A program made the translations under genes and the position numbers. Shown piece by piece: positions 35,050 to 44,430 of a stretch of 64,000 nucleotides of DNA (position 1 is the first letter of the stretch; each line of letters opens with the position of its first letter). Source of the stretch: Acidobacteriaceae bacterium KBS 146 (GTDB lineage: Bacteria > Acidobacteriota > Terriglobia > Terriglobales > Acidobacteriaceae). Below the pieces are notes generated by a model that worked only from the letters and a program-made list of their open reading frames with translations, made no database searches and was not told the origin of the DNA. The stretch lies in the NCBI GenBank assembly GCA_000688615.1, contig JHVA01000001.1:1612001-1676000 (forward strand), in the 5' to 3' direction.

Positions 35050-37245
35050 TTACAGGTCAATTGCAATAACTTCGTGGTCCAGGACAGTGGGCACTTCGAT
35101 CCGAATACAGTCTCCATCTCGAACAATAGGTGCCGCTTTCTTTGCGACTAGAAGCTTTGCCTCTTTAGCCCGGGCAAGTTCTGGCAAACGCAAACGTACT
35201 GTCTGTGGACCAACAGCAAAGAAATCTCGAAAAGGCCCCTTCATAGCCATTGGATTCGTCAGATTGACCAGGTGGAGCACAACTGCATCCTCATTATGCC
35301 AAGCCGCAATATCGATGAACCCTGGACCGCTGCATTCGAAAGGCGACGGTTCATTGAGCAACCACATCACAGTATTACGCATGAGACGCAGATGATCATG
35401 CGTAAGGATCTCGTTAAACGTACGATCGATATCGAATGGAAAATAGGCAACTCGACCACCTTTCGCAATCTCGCGTAGGTAGAGCTGTGGCTCATGCGAG
35501 TCGCCGGGACGCGGAAATACCTTTTCCATAGGCAGGTCAGGATAGCTGGGAATCAACGTAATAGGAGTTCCAACGAAATCATTCGACACGGGCTCAACCA
35601 CAACACGTGATACTCCGTTGATGATGCGATCCGTACCGGAAAACCCTTCGAGGACAGCGCTGTGTGGCGCGCCCGCAAACTCGAGCTTTAGGTAGCTATT
35701 CTGCATGTGAGGCACTCGTTTGCCGGTAAACCGAACGCCAAAGAGATCAGCCAATGCAAAGTCTTTTCGAGGTGAACCATCTTCATCGAAAAGCCCGGTC
35801 TCATGCGTTGCAATAATGCTGCCGCCAGCCTCCACAAAAACACGAAGCTGGCGAGCTTGCAGATCACTCAGACAGGCGATGTTTGGGAGGATCAGCGCGC
35901 GAAATCGGCTAAGATTTTCACGCGTCAACATCCGCTCATGAACCATCTCGAAAGGAATGCGAGACTCGATGAGCGCACCGCACCACCCTAACGCATAGTT
36001 CTCAACTTTAGCCTGAGCTTCTTTGCCCCCATAGAACCAGGCGGTAGTCTGCGAATAGATAATTGCCACTCTTGCAATCGGCTTCTGATACTGCAAGTAG
36101 CGTTCGTTGTCTCCGGCCCAACTATAGATAGCCTCAACTACTGGAAGCCAGCGACGATCGTAAAGCGTAGCGACAAATTTACTCCACCACGGGCGTGTCC
36201 CATGGGCAATCTCTTCCAACGCCCAAATGCGAATCTCAGCTGGCTCCTGCACACTGTCTTTCCATCGGTAGGGTTCTTCCAGGCCCACTCCAAAGAGACT
36301 GACGTTCGGCTTGGAGCCAAGCGTGGCTCGGTATTCCTTTGCCGTTTTTCCGACAATCCATGGAGCCACGGTTCCATGGCGCGCCTGTCGATCAGCCACA
36401 AGCATCGGTGCGCGTTTACTCAATTCAATGGCATCCTGCTCAATCAGGGCGCCGCTCCCGTTGTTCGGAATCATGGAGGAGTCCTGCCGAACCTTACGAA
36501 TCGTTTCGTTCCATAAGTCTATGCAGCCATACAGCCGCTGTTGTCGCCAGCGGATAAAAGTGCGATAGACGACATTTTGCGGATCCTCAGCTGTGGGGAG
36601 ATCGTACGTTGTGGCTTCTTTAAAGTTCTTGCGGCATTCGGCGCAGAAGCAGGTACCAGACCCAGCCCAACGATTCAGAAAAATACCTTCAGGTTTGTAC
36701 CGCTGCATAATCTCGCGGTGAACCGCCGTCATGAAATCGAAGTTGTACGGACCGAGGGAGCAAGTCACCCACATCTCCGGTGACGCCCAGTGCCTCCGCG
36801 GCTTACCATCAGCAGTGCTGGCGATCCATTCCGGATGTGCGGCTGCCGCATCGTCGTAAGTGGCATGTGGATCGGTACGCAAGAGCACCACCATATCAAG
36901 TTTGCGGCAGGCCTCGATGACTTCTCCCACAATGTCTCGCGTTCCAAGCCATGCACTGCGGTGGTGATAAGGAATCTCCGTCGGGTAATAAGCGACGCAA
37001 CCTCCCGCAGAGAAGCACAGACCGTCAGACTTCGTCTTGCGGAAGTAGTCCATCCAGAAATCCAGGTCAAAGTTGGCTGCATCGTTCTCAGCGAGCGTGA
37101 GTTGCGCCCACCGTTTCGTTTTACGTGCCCAGGCCTCTTGTGGCACTACGATGGATTTCTCCGCATAGGCCGATGGCAGATGAGAGTATGCCGCTGCAGC
37201 CGCGCCCACAGCGAGAAACTGCCTACGAGTGAGATCTAAATTCAT
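35050..37245 (-). CDS. Tat-exported glycosidase-like protein with beta-galactosidase trimerisation-type domain
   Basis: The 731-residue protein has a twin-arginine signal (LTRRQFLAVGAAAAA). A barrel-like first half includes KSDGLCFSAGGCVAYYP, DMVVLLRTDPHATYDDA, KPEGIFLNRWAGSGTCFCAECRKNF (a Cys cluster) and a later GLEEPYRW. From about 390 a flavodoxin-like segment resembles the beta-galactosidase trimerisation domain (ESRIPFEMVHERML, FRALILPNIACLSDLQARQLRVFVEAGGS). Related proteins are called hypothetical glycoside hydrolases or GH42/GH29 relatives. No catalytic pair can be fixed. It likely acts on an exported or environmental glycan. Confidence 0.65.
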   Translation of the reverse strand: MNLDLTRRQFLAVGAAAAAYSHLPSAYAEKSIVVPQEAWARKTKRWAQLTLAENDAANFDLDFWMDYFRKTKSDGLCFSAGGCVAYYPTEIPYHHRSAWLGTRDIVGEVIEACRKLDMVVLLRTDPHATYDDAAAAHPEWIASTADGKPRRHWASPEMWVTCSLGPYNFDFMTAVHREIMQRYKPEGIFLNRWAGSGTCFCAECRKNFKEATTYDLPTAEDPQNVVYRTFIRWRQQRLYGCIDLWNETIRKVRQDSSMIPNNGSGALIEQDAIELSKRAPMLVADRQARHGTVAPWIVGKTAKEYRATLGSKPNVSLFGVGLEEPYRWKDSVQEPAEIRIWALEEIAHGTRPWWSKFVATLYDRRWLPVVEAIYSWAGDNERYLQYQKPIARVAIIYSQTTAWFYGGKEAQAKVENYALGWCGALIESRIPFEMVHERMLTRENLSRFRALILPNIACLSDLQARQLRVFVEAGGSIIATHETGLFDEDGSPRKDFALADLFGVRFTGKRVPHMQNSYLKLEFAGAPHSAVLEGFSGTDRIINGVSRVVVEPVSNDFVGTPITLIPSYPDLPMEKVFPRPGDSHEPQLYLREIAKGGRVAYFPFDIDRTFNEILTHDHLRLMRNTVMWLLNEPSPFECSGPGFIDIAAWHNEDAVVLHLVNLTNPMAMKGPFRDFFAVGPQTVRLRLPELARAKEAKLLVAKKAAPIVRDGDCIRIEVPTVLDHEVIAIDL

Positions 37246-37635
37246 CGCCTGGTATCCCTGGATAAATCAACGTATGTATAACGGCCAGCAAAATCAATGC
37301 AATAGATAATAGGTGGCCGGATCGTCGAAAGTCGATAGACCCCGGGGATTCAGAGTAAAACGTAGGTCTCGAAAGGGAGAGTTGCTCAAGACAACTCGAC
37401 CGTATGGTCCAGGGTTAGCTCACTATGAGAATCATCATGGTGAGTTGCCACTAATTATGCTTACCGGTTCTTAGCACGTGCGTGACTGCATCCTCGCATC
37501 CAGCAATCTGGTCACATCTCCATGGCAACTCTCGCTGATCACGAAATCATAGCGCCTCGTCAAGACAACACCGGCAAGCCCGGTCGGATCGAAAGACATC
37601 CGATACTGGAACAATACTTACATGATGCTTGAGTA
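37246..37635. other. Intergenic region between an efflux operon and a glycosidase-like gene
   Basis: Both flanking genes lie on the minus strand, so this stretch holds the end of the efflux operon and the promoter of the 37245 gene. A 36-codon frame (ATG 37520) exists on the plus strand but has no ribosome binding site. I see no strong hairpin with a T-run. Confidence 0.4.
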
Positions 37636-38724
37636 CTATCGAAGAGCCGTCCCTTCTCGTATTTCGTCGGTGGCACGCTTCACGACCTGCTGTCCGGAAG
37701 AAAGAGCACCACGGACGGAAACATACTCCCCGGAGGCAGGACCTTTCTGTACATCTACCCAGTGTGCATGACCATTCACATTGGTGATAACGAAAGCTCG
37801 CTGCGTAGTCGTCACAACGCTGGTAATCGGAACAAACAACAAGGAACCAGAGGAAGATACCGGCCAATCGACAGTCGGGTACATGCCGGGGGCGAGTAAG
37901 CCCCCTTTATTAGAAACATCGAGTTCAACCATCATCGTTCGGCTCTGAGGATCCAGAGAGCGCGGAATTCGCGCGACCGTTCCGGTAAAACTCTTACTGG
38001 GTTGAGCAGGAATGCGAAATACTACCGCCTTACCAAGTGAGATCGAGGCGACGTAGGTCTCAGGCACCGGAACTACCAAGCGGAGATGGGAGACTTGCTC
38101 AAGCCTAAGCAACGGCTGTCGACCCGTTTGTTCTACCATCGTCCCCGGATGAACAAAACGCTCAGTCACGACACCATCGAACGGCGCTTTCACCCCCAGA
38201 TATCCTTGCAACGACTCCGTTGCCTTCAGTCGATCGGATGCAGTCTTCGCAGCTGCTTTGCGGCTTTGAACTAAAGCATCGGTGGCCTCCTTCTGCTTCT
38301 GAGCTTGCAATAGCTCATTGCCGGCGATTGCTCCCGGCGTCTTTGCTGCCTCTGCCATTCGCTCATAAGTACTTCCCGCTGCCGCTGCCTGTGCCTCAGC
38401 CTGACTGACTTCAGCTTCTGCTTGATGGAATACCGCCTCGGAGGCGCTGGTTTGCGATCCCATCTCGGGGGCACTGAGCTGCACCAGAAGTTGTCCACGC
38501 CGTACCATACTCCCGCGATCCACGAGAACGCGCTCGACGTAGCCCGGCACTCTGGCTTCGATGTCCGTTTGCAGGTAGGGAGTAAGTTCCGCGGTCAAAG
38601 GAACCGTGCGCGAGAGTGACCGGCTCTCTACTTTAGCCATCTCGACATGCAAGGGTGCCTGCGCAAAAACAATAGGCACGAACGACAGAGAAATGAATAC
38701 CGCTAAAAATTTAGGAGTGCGCAT
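37636..38724 (-). CDS. Periplasmic adaptor subunit of an RND efflux pump
   Basis: The 362-residue membrane-fusion protein has a signal peptide (FLAVFISLSFVPIVFA). The first lipoyl half is TDIEARVPGYVERVLVDRGSMVRRGQLLVQLSAPEMG. An alpha-helical hairpin rich in Ala, Glu and Gln (about 95-170) and the second lipoyl half LGVKAPFDGVVTERFVHPGTMV follow, and then beta-barrel and membrane-proximal domains. It links the RND pump to the TolC-like channel. ATG at 38724 overlaps the end of the pump gene by 14 bases. It is the last gene of the PadR-associated efflux operon. Confidence 0.92.
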   Translation of the reverse strand: MRTPKFLAVFISLSFVPIVFAQAPLHVEMAKVESRSLSRTVPLTAELTPYLQTDIEARVPGYVERVLVDRGSMVRRGQLLVQLSAPEMGSQTSASEAVFHQAEAEVSQAEAQAAAAGSTYERMAEAAKTPGAIAGNELLQAQKQKEATDALVQSRKAAAKTASDRLKATESLQGYLGVKAPFDGVVTERFVHPGTMVEQTGRQPLLRLEQVSHLRLVVPVPETYVASISLGKAVVFRIPAQPSKSFTGTVARIPRSLDPQSRTMMVELDVSNKGGLLAPGMYPTVDWPVSSSGSLLFVPITSVVTTTQRAFVITNVNGHAHWVDVQKGPASGEYVSVRGALSSGQQVVKRATDEIREGTALR

Positions 38725-41700
38725 AGTATCGGCTCGAAGGATCTTCTGGATTGAGAGAGTTAGATTTGGAGGATGCACGACCCTGCAGGCTGGCATAGAC
38801 GGCAGGGAGAACGATAAGCGTAGCCATGGTCGAGAAAATGAGCCCACCAACAACGGCTCTTCCCAGCGGAGCCGATTGAGCGCTGCCTTCTCCAAAACCA
38901 ATTGCCATGGGAAGCATCCCACATATCATCGCTGAGGCCGTCATCAGGATCGCGCGAAGTCGGCTGATGGCACCTTCGTGCGATGCCTTCAGCGCGTCGT
39001 TTGATATGCGCCGTGATTGCTCCGCAAAGCTGACGAGCAGGATGGAGTTGGCGACCGAAATGCCGACCGCCATAATCGCTCCCATAAAAGACTGGATGTT
39101 CAGTGTCGTCCTGGTAAGGAGGAGCATCAGAACAACGCCAACGAGAACACCCGGGATTACCGATAGAATTGCGAGCGGTAATCTTACGGATTGGAAGTTC
39201 GCCATGAGCAGCAAAAAGATGGCAACGATGGCAAGCAGCAATCCAACACGCAAACCAGAGATGGTGCTTTCAAGCGCTGGAATTTGGCCACGAACGACGA
39301 CCGTACTTCCTTTAGGTGGTGCACCGATCTTGCTGAGTGCCTCATTGATCTTCTGTTGTGCGTGGCCGAGATCCATGCCGTGAATATTCGCTGTCACGCT
39401 TACAACTCTCTGGCCGCTAAAGCGCTCGATCATCTCTGGCATCGTTCCATTGCGAAATGTGGCGACCTGGTCGAGTTGCGGCTGAGACTGTCCGTCCTTC
39501 ATCACCGGCAACGTAGAAAGTGCTCCGAACCCCTGGACCCGGTTTGATGGAATCTGCACCTGGATCTGAAACGCATTGCCGGTGTTGGGATCGCGCCAGT
39601 AGTTAGGAGTGACGAAACGCGAGGATCCAGTCGCAGGAACAAGCGAGTTGGTTATATCAGCCATGGTGAGTCCAAACTGACCGGCGTAATCGCGATTAAT
39701 TCTAATTTCGGCAGTTGGATACAGCTGTGTCTGCACGATGGAGATGTCGCGCAGGAAATTCAATTTTCGCAACTCCGCCTCCACCTTGCTCAAATAGGCG
39801 TAATCCTGGTCGAGGTTGATCCCTTGCACATCTACTTGCACTGGCGTCGGAGCGCCGAAGCTCATCACTTGTGCGATAAGATCTCCAGCTTCGAAGGAGA
39901 CCTTCACGTCGGGCATCTGCCTCTGAAATGCCTTCCGCAACGATTCACGTAGCTCTTCATCGTTTGGATGCCCCGGTTTCAGTTGAACTTGAACGATGGC
40001 CTCTTCGGGCCCACTTGTGAATAGATGAATGAGATTAACAGGATAGCTCGATGGTTGCACCCCCATATAGTCGGAGGTTATTTCGACGTTTTGAGCGCCG
40101 ACGGTATTTCGGATCACATCCAGCGCCTGCAGCACCTTTGGCTCGGACTCTTCGATACGAGTACCAACTGGAGCTTTTAGCCGCATGCGAAGTACAGGTC
40201 CGTTTGCATCAGGAAAGATCTCCGTACCCAGGCGCGGAACAATCAAAATCAGAATCAGTGCAGTTAAGGCAAAATACCCGATCATGATCGGGCGCCGGCG
40301 CTTCAGAAGACGGTCCAGGTTTCCGCTATACCACCCACGCAAACGGCCGAAGCGGCCTTCCGCCTCTTCCCCCCGGTGCGTCTCAGACATAAACCATGTC
40401 GCAAAGACAGGGACGAGGCTGCTGGAGAGAAAGTAAGAAGCAATCATCGCAAATCCGACCGACAACGAGAGGGGCACAAAGAGCTGGCGCCCTACTCCGG
40501 TCATAAAGAAGGATGGGACGAAGACAGCCAGAACACACAGCATCGAGAGAAGGCGGGCGATGATGGTCTTCTTGCATGCTTCCAGGACAGCCCGGGCACG
40601 CGATACACCGGGCAGCATCTGCGTATGAATATTTTCGATCTCGACTGTCGCTTCATCCACCAGCACACCAACAGCAAGCGCCAGCCCTCCTAGCGTCATC
40701 ACGTTGATCGTTTGCCCTGAAACCCAAAGGAAGAGAACGGCAGTGAATAAGGCAAACGGAATGTTTGCGACGACGATCAGTGCTCCGCGCCAGTCTCCCA
40801 GGAAGAGAAGCACAACAACTCCCGTCAGTACAGCCCCCAGGAGAGCTTCCCGGACGAGACCGCTAATCGCGCTGGAAACATAGTTAGACTGATCGAACGC
40901 CAGTCGAACATCAACGTCATCGGGGACTAGCTTTTTGAATCCAGGTATTGCATCTTTGACTGCTCGGATGACGGCAAGCGTCGAAGCATCGGAACGCTTG
41001 GTCACCGGAATGTATACCGTCCGCCGTCCGTCTACATGCGCATAAGCAGTGACGATATCCGTACCGTTCTCGATGCTTCCAATATCGCGAAGATAGACGT
41101 TGGCGCCCGACTTCGGGTGGATCGGTGTGTCCATCAGCTCCGAGAGTTCCGGGCCTAGCGTCGCGTTGGTGCGGACAATTCGGTTCAAGCTGCCGTCATA
41201 GAGATTTCCAGCAGGCGCAACCACGCTGCCCGTGCTCACCGCTGCAATTGCCTGCTCTGGTGAGATGCCATATTGCTTCAGCTTGTCGGGATCAAGATTC
41301 ACTACAATCGTGCGCTGGTTGCCTCCAAACGGAGGCGGCGCCGACACACCGGGCAACGTCGCAAACAGAGGACGCACTTGATTCAGCGCGATATTTTGCA
41401 ACTCACCCTGCGTGTGATTCGCGCTGGTGAACAGGAGCAGTCCCACAGCCACGCTGCCGGGATCGAAACGTGTAATAAACGGAGGAACAGTTCCTGGGGG
41501 CATGAAGGCGCGAGCGCGATTTACATAGCCGACTGTTTCTCCCATTGCCTGCTGCATGTCTGTGCCTTCGCGGAAGGTGAGCTTCATCAGAGCCGCACCC
41601 TGAACGCTCTTGCTATCAACAGACTGGATGCCGGTGATATAGAGAAAGTGATACTCGTAGTAGTAGGTGAGAAATCCTTCCATCTGCGCCGGATTCATGC

Positions 41701-41857
41701 CGCCGTAGGGCTGTGCGACATAAATCACAGGATTTCCCACCTGAGGAAAGATGTCCATCTTCATCCGGCTGATCGCCATGAAGAAGCCAGCCACGATCGC
41801 AAGTAGAATCACAACGACCGTGAGAGGACGGCTGAGAGCTGCTAGAACAAGACGCAT
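38711..41857 (-). CDS. RND-family inner-membrane efflux pump
   Basis: The 1048-residue protein has the twelve-helix RND arrangement with two large periplasmic loops. Its helix 4 motif GLALAVGVLVDEATVEIEN carries Asp-Glu where AcrB has the Asp-Asp proton-relay pair. Other signatures are MDIFPQVGNPVIYV, the repeat LLLMANFQSVRLPLAIL and GILMTA-like text in the second half. It expels drugs or other small compounds using the proton gradient; the substrate is unknown. GAGGAA precedes the ATG. It follows the TolC-like gene by 15 bases. Confidence 0.94.
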   Translation of the reverse strand: MRLVLAALSRPLTVVVILLAIVAGFFMAISRMKMDIFPQVGNPVIYVAQPYGGMNPAQMEGFLTYYYEYHFLYITGIQSVDSKSVQGAALMKLTFREGTDMQQAMGETVGYVNRARAFMPPGTVPPFITRFDPGSVAVGLLLFTSANHTQGELQNIALNQVRPLFATLPGVSAPPPFGGNQRTIVVNLDPDKLKQYGISPEQAIAAVSTGSVVAPAGNLYDGSLNRIVRTNATLGPELSELMDTPIHPKSGANVYLRDIGSIENGTDIVTAYAHVDGRRTVYIPVTKRSDASTLAVIRAVKDAIPGFKKLVPDDVDVRLAFDQSNYVSSAISGLVREALLGAVLTGVVVLLFLGDWRGALIVVANIPFALFTAVLFLWVSGQTINVMTLGGLALAVGVLVDEATVEIENIHTQMLPGVSRARAVLEACKKTIIARLLSMLCVLAVFVPSFFMTGVGRQLFVPLSLSVGFAMIASYFLSSSLVPVFATWFMSETHRGEEAEGRFGRLRGWYSGNLDRLLKRRRPIMIGYFALTALILILIVPRLGTEIFPDANGPVLRMRLKAPVGTRIEESEPKVLQALDVIRNTVGAQNVEITSDYMGVQPSSYPVNLIHLFTSGPEEAIVQVQLKPGHPNDEELRESLRKAFQRQMPDVKVSFEAGDLIAQVMSFGAPTPVQVDVQGINLDQDYAYLSKVEAELRKLNFLRDISIVQTQLYPTAEIRINRDYAGQFGLTMADITNSLVPATGSSRFVTPNYWRDPNTGNAFQIQVQIPSNRVQGFGALSTLPVMKDGQSQPQLDQVATFRNGTMPEMIERFSGQRVVSVTANIHGMDLGHAQQKINEALSKIGAPPKGSTVVVRGQIPALESTISGLRVGLLLAIVAIFLLLMANFQSVRLPLAILSVIPGVLVGVVLMLLLTRTTLNIQSFMGAIMAVGISVANSILLVSFAEQSRRISNDALKASHEGAISRLRAILMTASAMICGMLPMAIGFGEGSAQSAPLGRAVVGGLIFSTMATLIVLPAVYASLQGRASSKSNSLNPEDPSSRYYAHS

Positions 41858-41872
41858 AGGGAATCAGTTCCT

Positions 41873-43270
41873 CTACCGGTTGACTTCATCCAGGAATGGC
41901 TGCAGGTTTCCGCGAACATACTGCAGCTTGAGAAAGGCGCGCCACACGCTGATTCGAGCGATGGCATTGTCGATGTCTGCCTGCACGAGCAGCCGCTGCG
42001 CTTGCGCCACGTCGTCGATCGGAGCGAGCCCGGCTTTGTAGCGCGCGGTAGCTTGATTCAGACTGGTTCGAGCGGCTTCAAGCTGGAGTGGAGTATTCTG
42101 CGCGATTGTGCCGGTTGCTCGAAGCTCCGCCTGCGCCTGCTCAAATTGCTCCTGGAGTGTTCTTGTGGCGAGGTCTTCATCTGCTTGTGCAGCTCGGAGC
42201 ATCGACGCTTGCGCGGATGCTTTCGCATAAATGCTAACGAAATCCATGACGGGAAAAGTGATGTTAACACCGACAACGTAATTGCCCACATTCGGCCCCA
42301 GACCATTTGCACCCGCCAGTCGTGTTCCGTCCGTTTGAGCCCCGGTACCACGTGCATATGCGGCGCCTTGAAGATTGAATTGCGGTGTCCAGCTACGCTT
42401 CAAAGCTTTCAATTGGGCATCGTTCTCTGCGGTTGCAGCTTTCTTCTCAAGAAGCATTGGATTTTCCGAGGGGACCAGCGGGGCATCATGACTGCCCCTA
42501 GTAGGAATCTCAGAAAGAAACTTTGCGGGAGGTGTGATCGGAGAGTTCAACGCGCCTTGGAACTTCCGAAGCGTAGCCAAACTCATATCCAATGCCTGCT
42601 GCGCCAATGCAACCTGATTGGAGGCAGCTGCCTGCTCGGCGCCCACCCGCGACTCGTCTGCTCCCGGACGAAGATCTGCCGTCGTGAGCGCATGAATGCT
42701 TTGCTTTAACGTTCCCCAGTTCTCGACTGCAGTCTGCGCTGACTTCAATGCCTGCGAGGAAGCGAGAACTGCAAAATACGCATCGGCCGAAGCCGTCTGC
42801 ACCTCGAGTTTTGTCCGCAGATTCGCTGCAGCTGACCGATCACGATCAGCTTCAGCTGCCTTCACGTTCGATCGCCGCACACCGAAATCGAACGGCTGCC
42901 AGCTAATCAGCAAACCGATCGCGCTCCCCCACACCGTCCCCCCGTTGTTGGTGCCAATGACCGGACCCGACATGGGAGGGATAACACCTTGGGGAAGAAC
43001 GCTTCCGAATACGTTATTGCGCCTACCGCGATTGAATTGAGCATTTGCATCGATCTTTGGCAGATAGGCAGTGCGCGCGAGATCGAGTCGAGCGCTCGAT
43101 GCGTTCAGCTCCTCTTGAGAGATGCGGATCGAGGGATAGTTTGTGCCGGCTTCATCAACCAGGCGACTTAGCGTTAGTGGCTTCGCTTCTGCTTGCGCCC
43201 ATGCGTCTGGAGAAGCCAAGGTAAGTGACAATCCGACGGATACAGCAAACGCGCTGCGCAGTATACTCAT
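41873..43270 (-). CDS. TolC-family outer-membrane efflux protein
   Basis: The 465-residue protein has a signal peptide (FAVSVGLSLTLASPDAWAQ) and the duplicated TolC architecture. Two outer-membrane efflux repeats, each with long coiled-coil helices rich in Ala, Gln and Glu, cover about 30-240 and 255-460. NFPSIRISQEEL-type text near 35 (here NYPSIRISQEELNASSARLDLARTAYLP shortened) and YKAGLAPIDDVAQAQRLL near 425 are typical. It forms the exit channel for the RND pump encoded downstream. GGAG lies 13 bases upstream of the ATG. Confidence 0.92.
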   Translation of the reverse strand: MSILRSAFAVSVGLSLTLASPDAWAQAEAKPLTLSRLVDEAGTNYPSIRISQEELNASSARLDLARTAYLPKIDANAQFNRGRRNNVFGSVLPQGVIPPMSGPVIGTNNGGTVWGSAIGLLISWQPFDFGVRRSNVKAAEADRDRSAAANLRTKLEVQTASADAYFAVLASSQALKSAQTAVENWGTLKQSIHALTTADLRPGADESRVGAEQAAASNQVALAQQALDMSLATLRKFQGALNSPITPPAKFLSEIPTRGSHDAPLVPSENPMLLEKKAATAENDAQLKALKRSWTPQFNLQGAAYARGTGAQTDGTRLAGANGLGPNVGNYVVGVNITFPVMDFVSIYAKASAQASMLRAAQADEDLATRTLQEQFEQAQAELRATGTIAQNTPLQLEAARTSLNQATARYKAGLAPIDDVAQAQRLLVQADIDNAIARISVWRAFLKLQYVRGNLQPFLDEVNR

Positions 43271-43310
43271 GGGGCAGAATCTTCTCCAGTGAGACCTAAC
43301 AAAGAAGTTA

Positions 43311-43325
43311 TATCGAAATTCGATA
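43311..43325. promoter_or_regulatory. Palindrome upstream of the efflux operon, candidate PadR operator
   Basis: TATCGAAATTCGATA is a perfect 7-1-7 inverted repeat lying 41 bases before the TolC-like start and downstream of the padR-type gene. PadR-family repressors bind AT-rich palindromes in front of the transporter operons they control, so this is the natural candidate site. A weaker ATCGAT/GATCG pair follows at about 43347-43365. Confidence 0.55.
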
Positions 43326-43399
43326 AATACATAATCAACAGGTCAGATCGATTGGTACATGATCGACTAAACTTAAGGCAGGCTTAAGGTTCACGCACC

Positions 43400-43711
43400 T
43401 CAGCCATCTTCTTCCATCTCGAGCAGTAGCTCCCGTACTTTGGCGTGGCCCTCTTTGAGAGCCCGCTTACCCGTAGCTGTGGCAATGTAGATGCGGCGCG
43501 GTCTTCCAACTCCACCGACTGTCTTCGAGCGTAGCAAGCCACTGGCTTCCATCCCGTGTAATAAGGGATAGATCGTTCCCGGGCCAAGCCGGTAGCCATG
43601 TCGACCTAGTTCCTGGATCATCTCCAGGCCATAGATTGGCTCGCGGCTCGCGTGATGCAAAACGTGCAGCCGGATCAAACCCGCGAAAATATCTTTCTGC
43701 GCTTTCGCCAT
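43400..43711 (-). CDS. PadR-family transcriptional regulator
   Basis: The 103-residue protein is a compact winged helix. It has IFAGLIRLHVLHHASREPIYGLEMIQEL, GPGTIYPLLHGMEASGLL for the recognition part, and a wing VGRPRRIYIATATGKRAL followed by a short dimerisation helix. PadR regulators usually repress efflux or detoxification genes and are released by the pump substrate. It lies directly upstream of the TolC-RND-adaptor genes on the same strand with a 129-base gap holding the palindrome at 43311. Confidence 0.92.
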   Translation of the reverse strand: MAKAQKDIFAGLIRLHVLHHASREPIYGLEMIQELGRHGYRLGPGTIYPLLHGMEASGLLRSKTVGGVGRPRRIYIATATGKRALKEGHAKVRELLLEMEEDG

Positions 43712-43956
43712 CGCATACAGGTTAGCAGTCTAGATTACAGATATCGGCAAACCGCGGCTTGGGAGTCAGCTATGATTTCGTTCTCTCGAACTCCAATTCA
43801 TTCGTCGGAAACAACGCTTCATCCCCAGCGTTGCAGTTCGTCGCCCATGGCCACCGCGGACGACACGGCGACGATCATCTTCCCAGGCGGTCCTCCACAA
43901 TGGGGCATACCCATTTGCAGGAAATGGTTAGGGGAGTGTCACACCTATGGCGACAT

Positions 43957-43985
43957 AAAAATGCCGAGCCCTGAGGATGCCCGGC
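43957..43985 (-). terminator. Terminator of the tRNA-Ala gene
   Basis: On the minus strand GCCGGGC pairs with GCTCGGC (one G-U pair) around a 9-base loop and is followed by ATTTTTAT. It starts 21 bases after the tRNA 3' end. Confidence 0.7.
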
Positions 43986-44005
43986 GTGCATGCTGTCCAA
44001 GTATC

Positions 44006-44081
44006 TGGTGGAGCTGAGCGGGATCGAACCGCTGACCTCCTCGTTGCGAACGAGGCGCTCTCCCAACTGAGCTACAGCCCC
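44006..44081 (-). tRNA. tRNA-Ala (anticodon CGC)
   Basis: The 76-base minus-strand sequence starts GGGGCTGTAGCTCAG and folds into a cloverleaf. It has the acceptor pair GGGGCTG/CAGCTCC, D arm, anticodon stem CCTCG/CGAGG around loop TTCGCAA, T arm with GGTTCGATCC, and an encoded CCA end. The anticodon CGC reads GCG. No intron or decay is seen. Confidence 0.97.
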
Positions 44082-44163
44082 TAAACCGTCTCAAAATAAA
44101 TCGGCTTAAATTCTCTTGGGATGAAAAACAACTGCTCAAGTGTATCAGGAAGCGAATCTTCTC

Positions 44164-44430
44164 TCAAACGTCACCACCCGTTCGCTCTATCTGGGCTATG
44201 ACCACTGTTCCCGCCATCAATGGCTTTTCCACCCGAAGCCATATTTCGCCGTTCTCTTCATAAACCCCCAGTATAGGCACTGCCAGTCGCACACCGCTTC
44301 GAGCCACCGCTTCCAGTACTCCCGTATCGCCTACCCTGAATTCGCTATGCTCCAGCAGCAGCTGCCACTGCTGACGCCTTCCTGAACGCCGCTCCTCCCG
44401 AATGTCAACCACGACACTTGAGAAACTCAC
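44164..44430 (-). CDS. Small conserved-looking protein coupled to fbp
   Basis: The 88-residue protein has no signal peptide or membrane helix and no motif I recognise; the pattern of short beta strands (VVVDIREE, WQLLLEHSEFRVGD, LAVPILGVYEENGEIWLRVE, TVVIAQIE) suggests a small beta domain. Its ATG overlaps the stop of fbp by 4 bases (ATGA), so it is translated together with fructose bisphosphatase. This coupling is the main reason to believe it is real. A role in central carbon metabolism is only an inference. Confidence 0.65.
   Translation of the reverse strand: MSFSSVVVDIREERRSGRRQQWQLLLEHSEFRVGDTGVLEAVARSGVRLAVPILGVYEENGEIWLRVEKPLMAGTVVIAQIERTGGDV

Noticed and set aside
37547..37867. 106-codon minus-strand frame over the end of the adaptor gene
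   Set aside because: It is out of frame with the certain adaptor gene and cysteine-rich in the pattern of a shadow.
43652..44017. 121-codon plus-strand frame across the PadR promoter and tRNA terminator
   Set aside because: It overlaps a terminator hairpin, antisense to PadR, and has no family or ribosome binding site.
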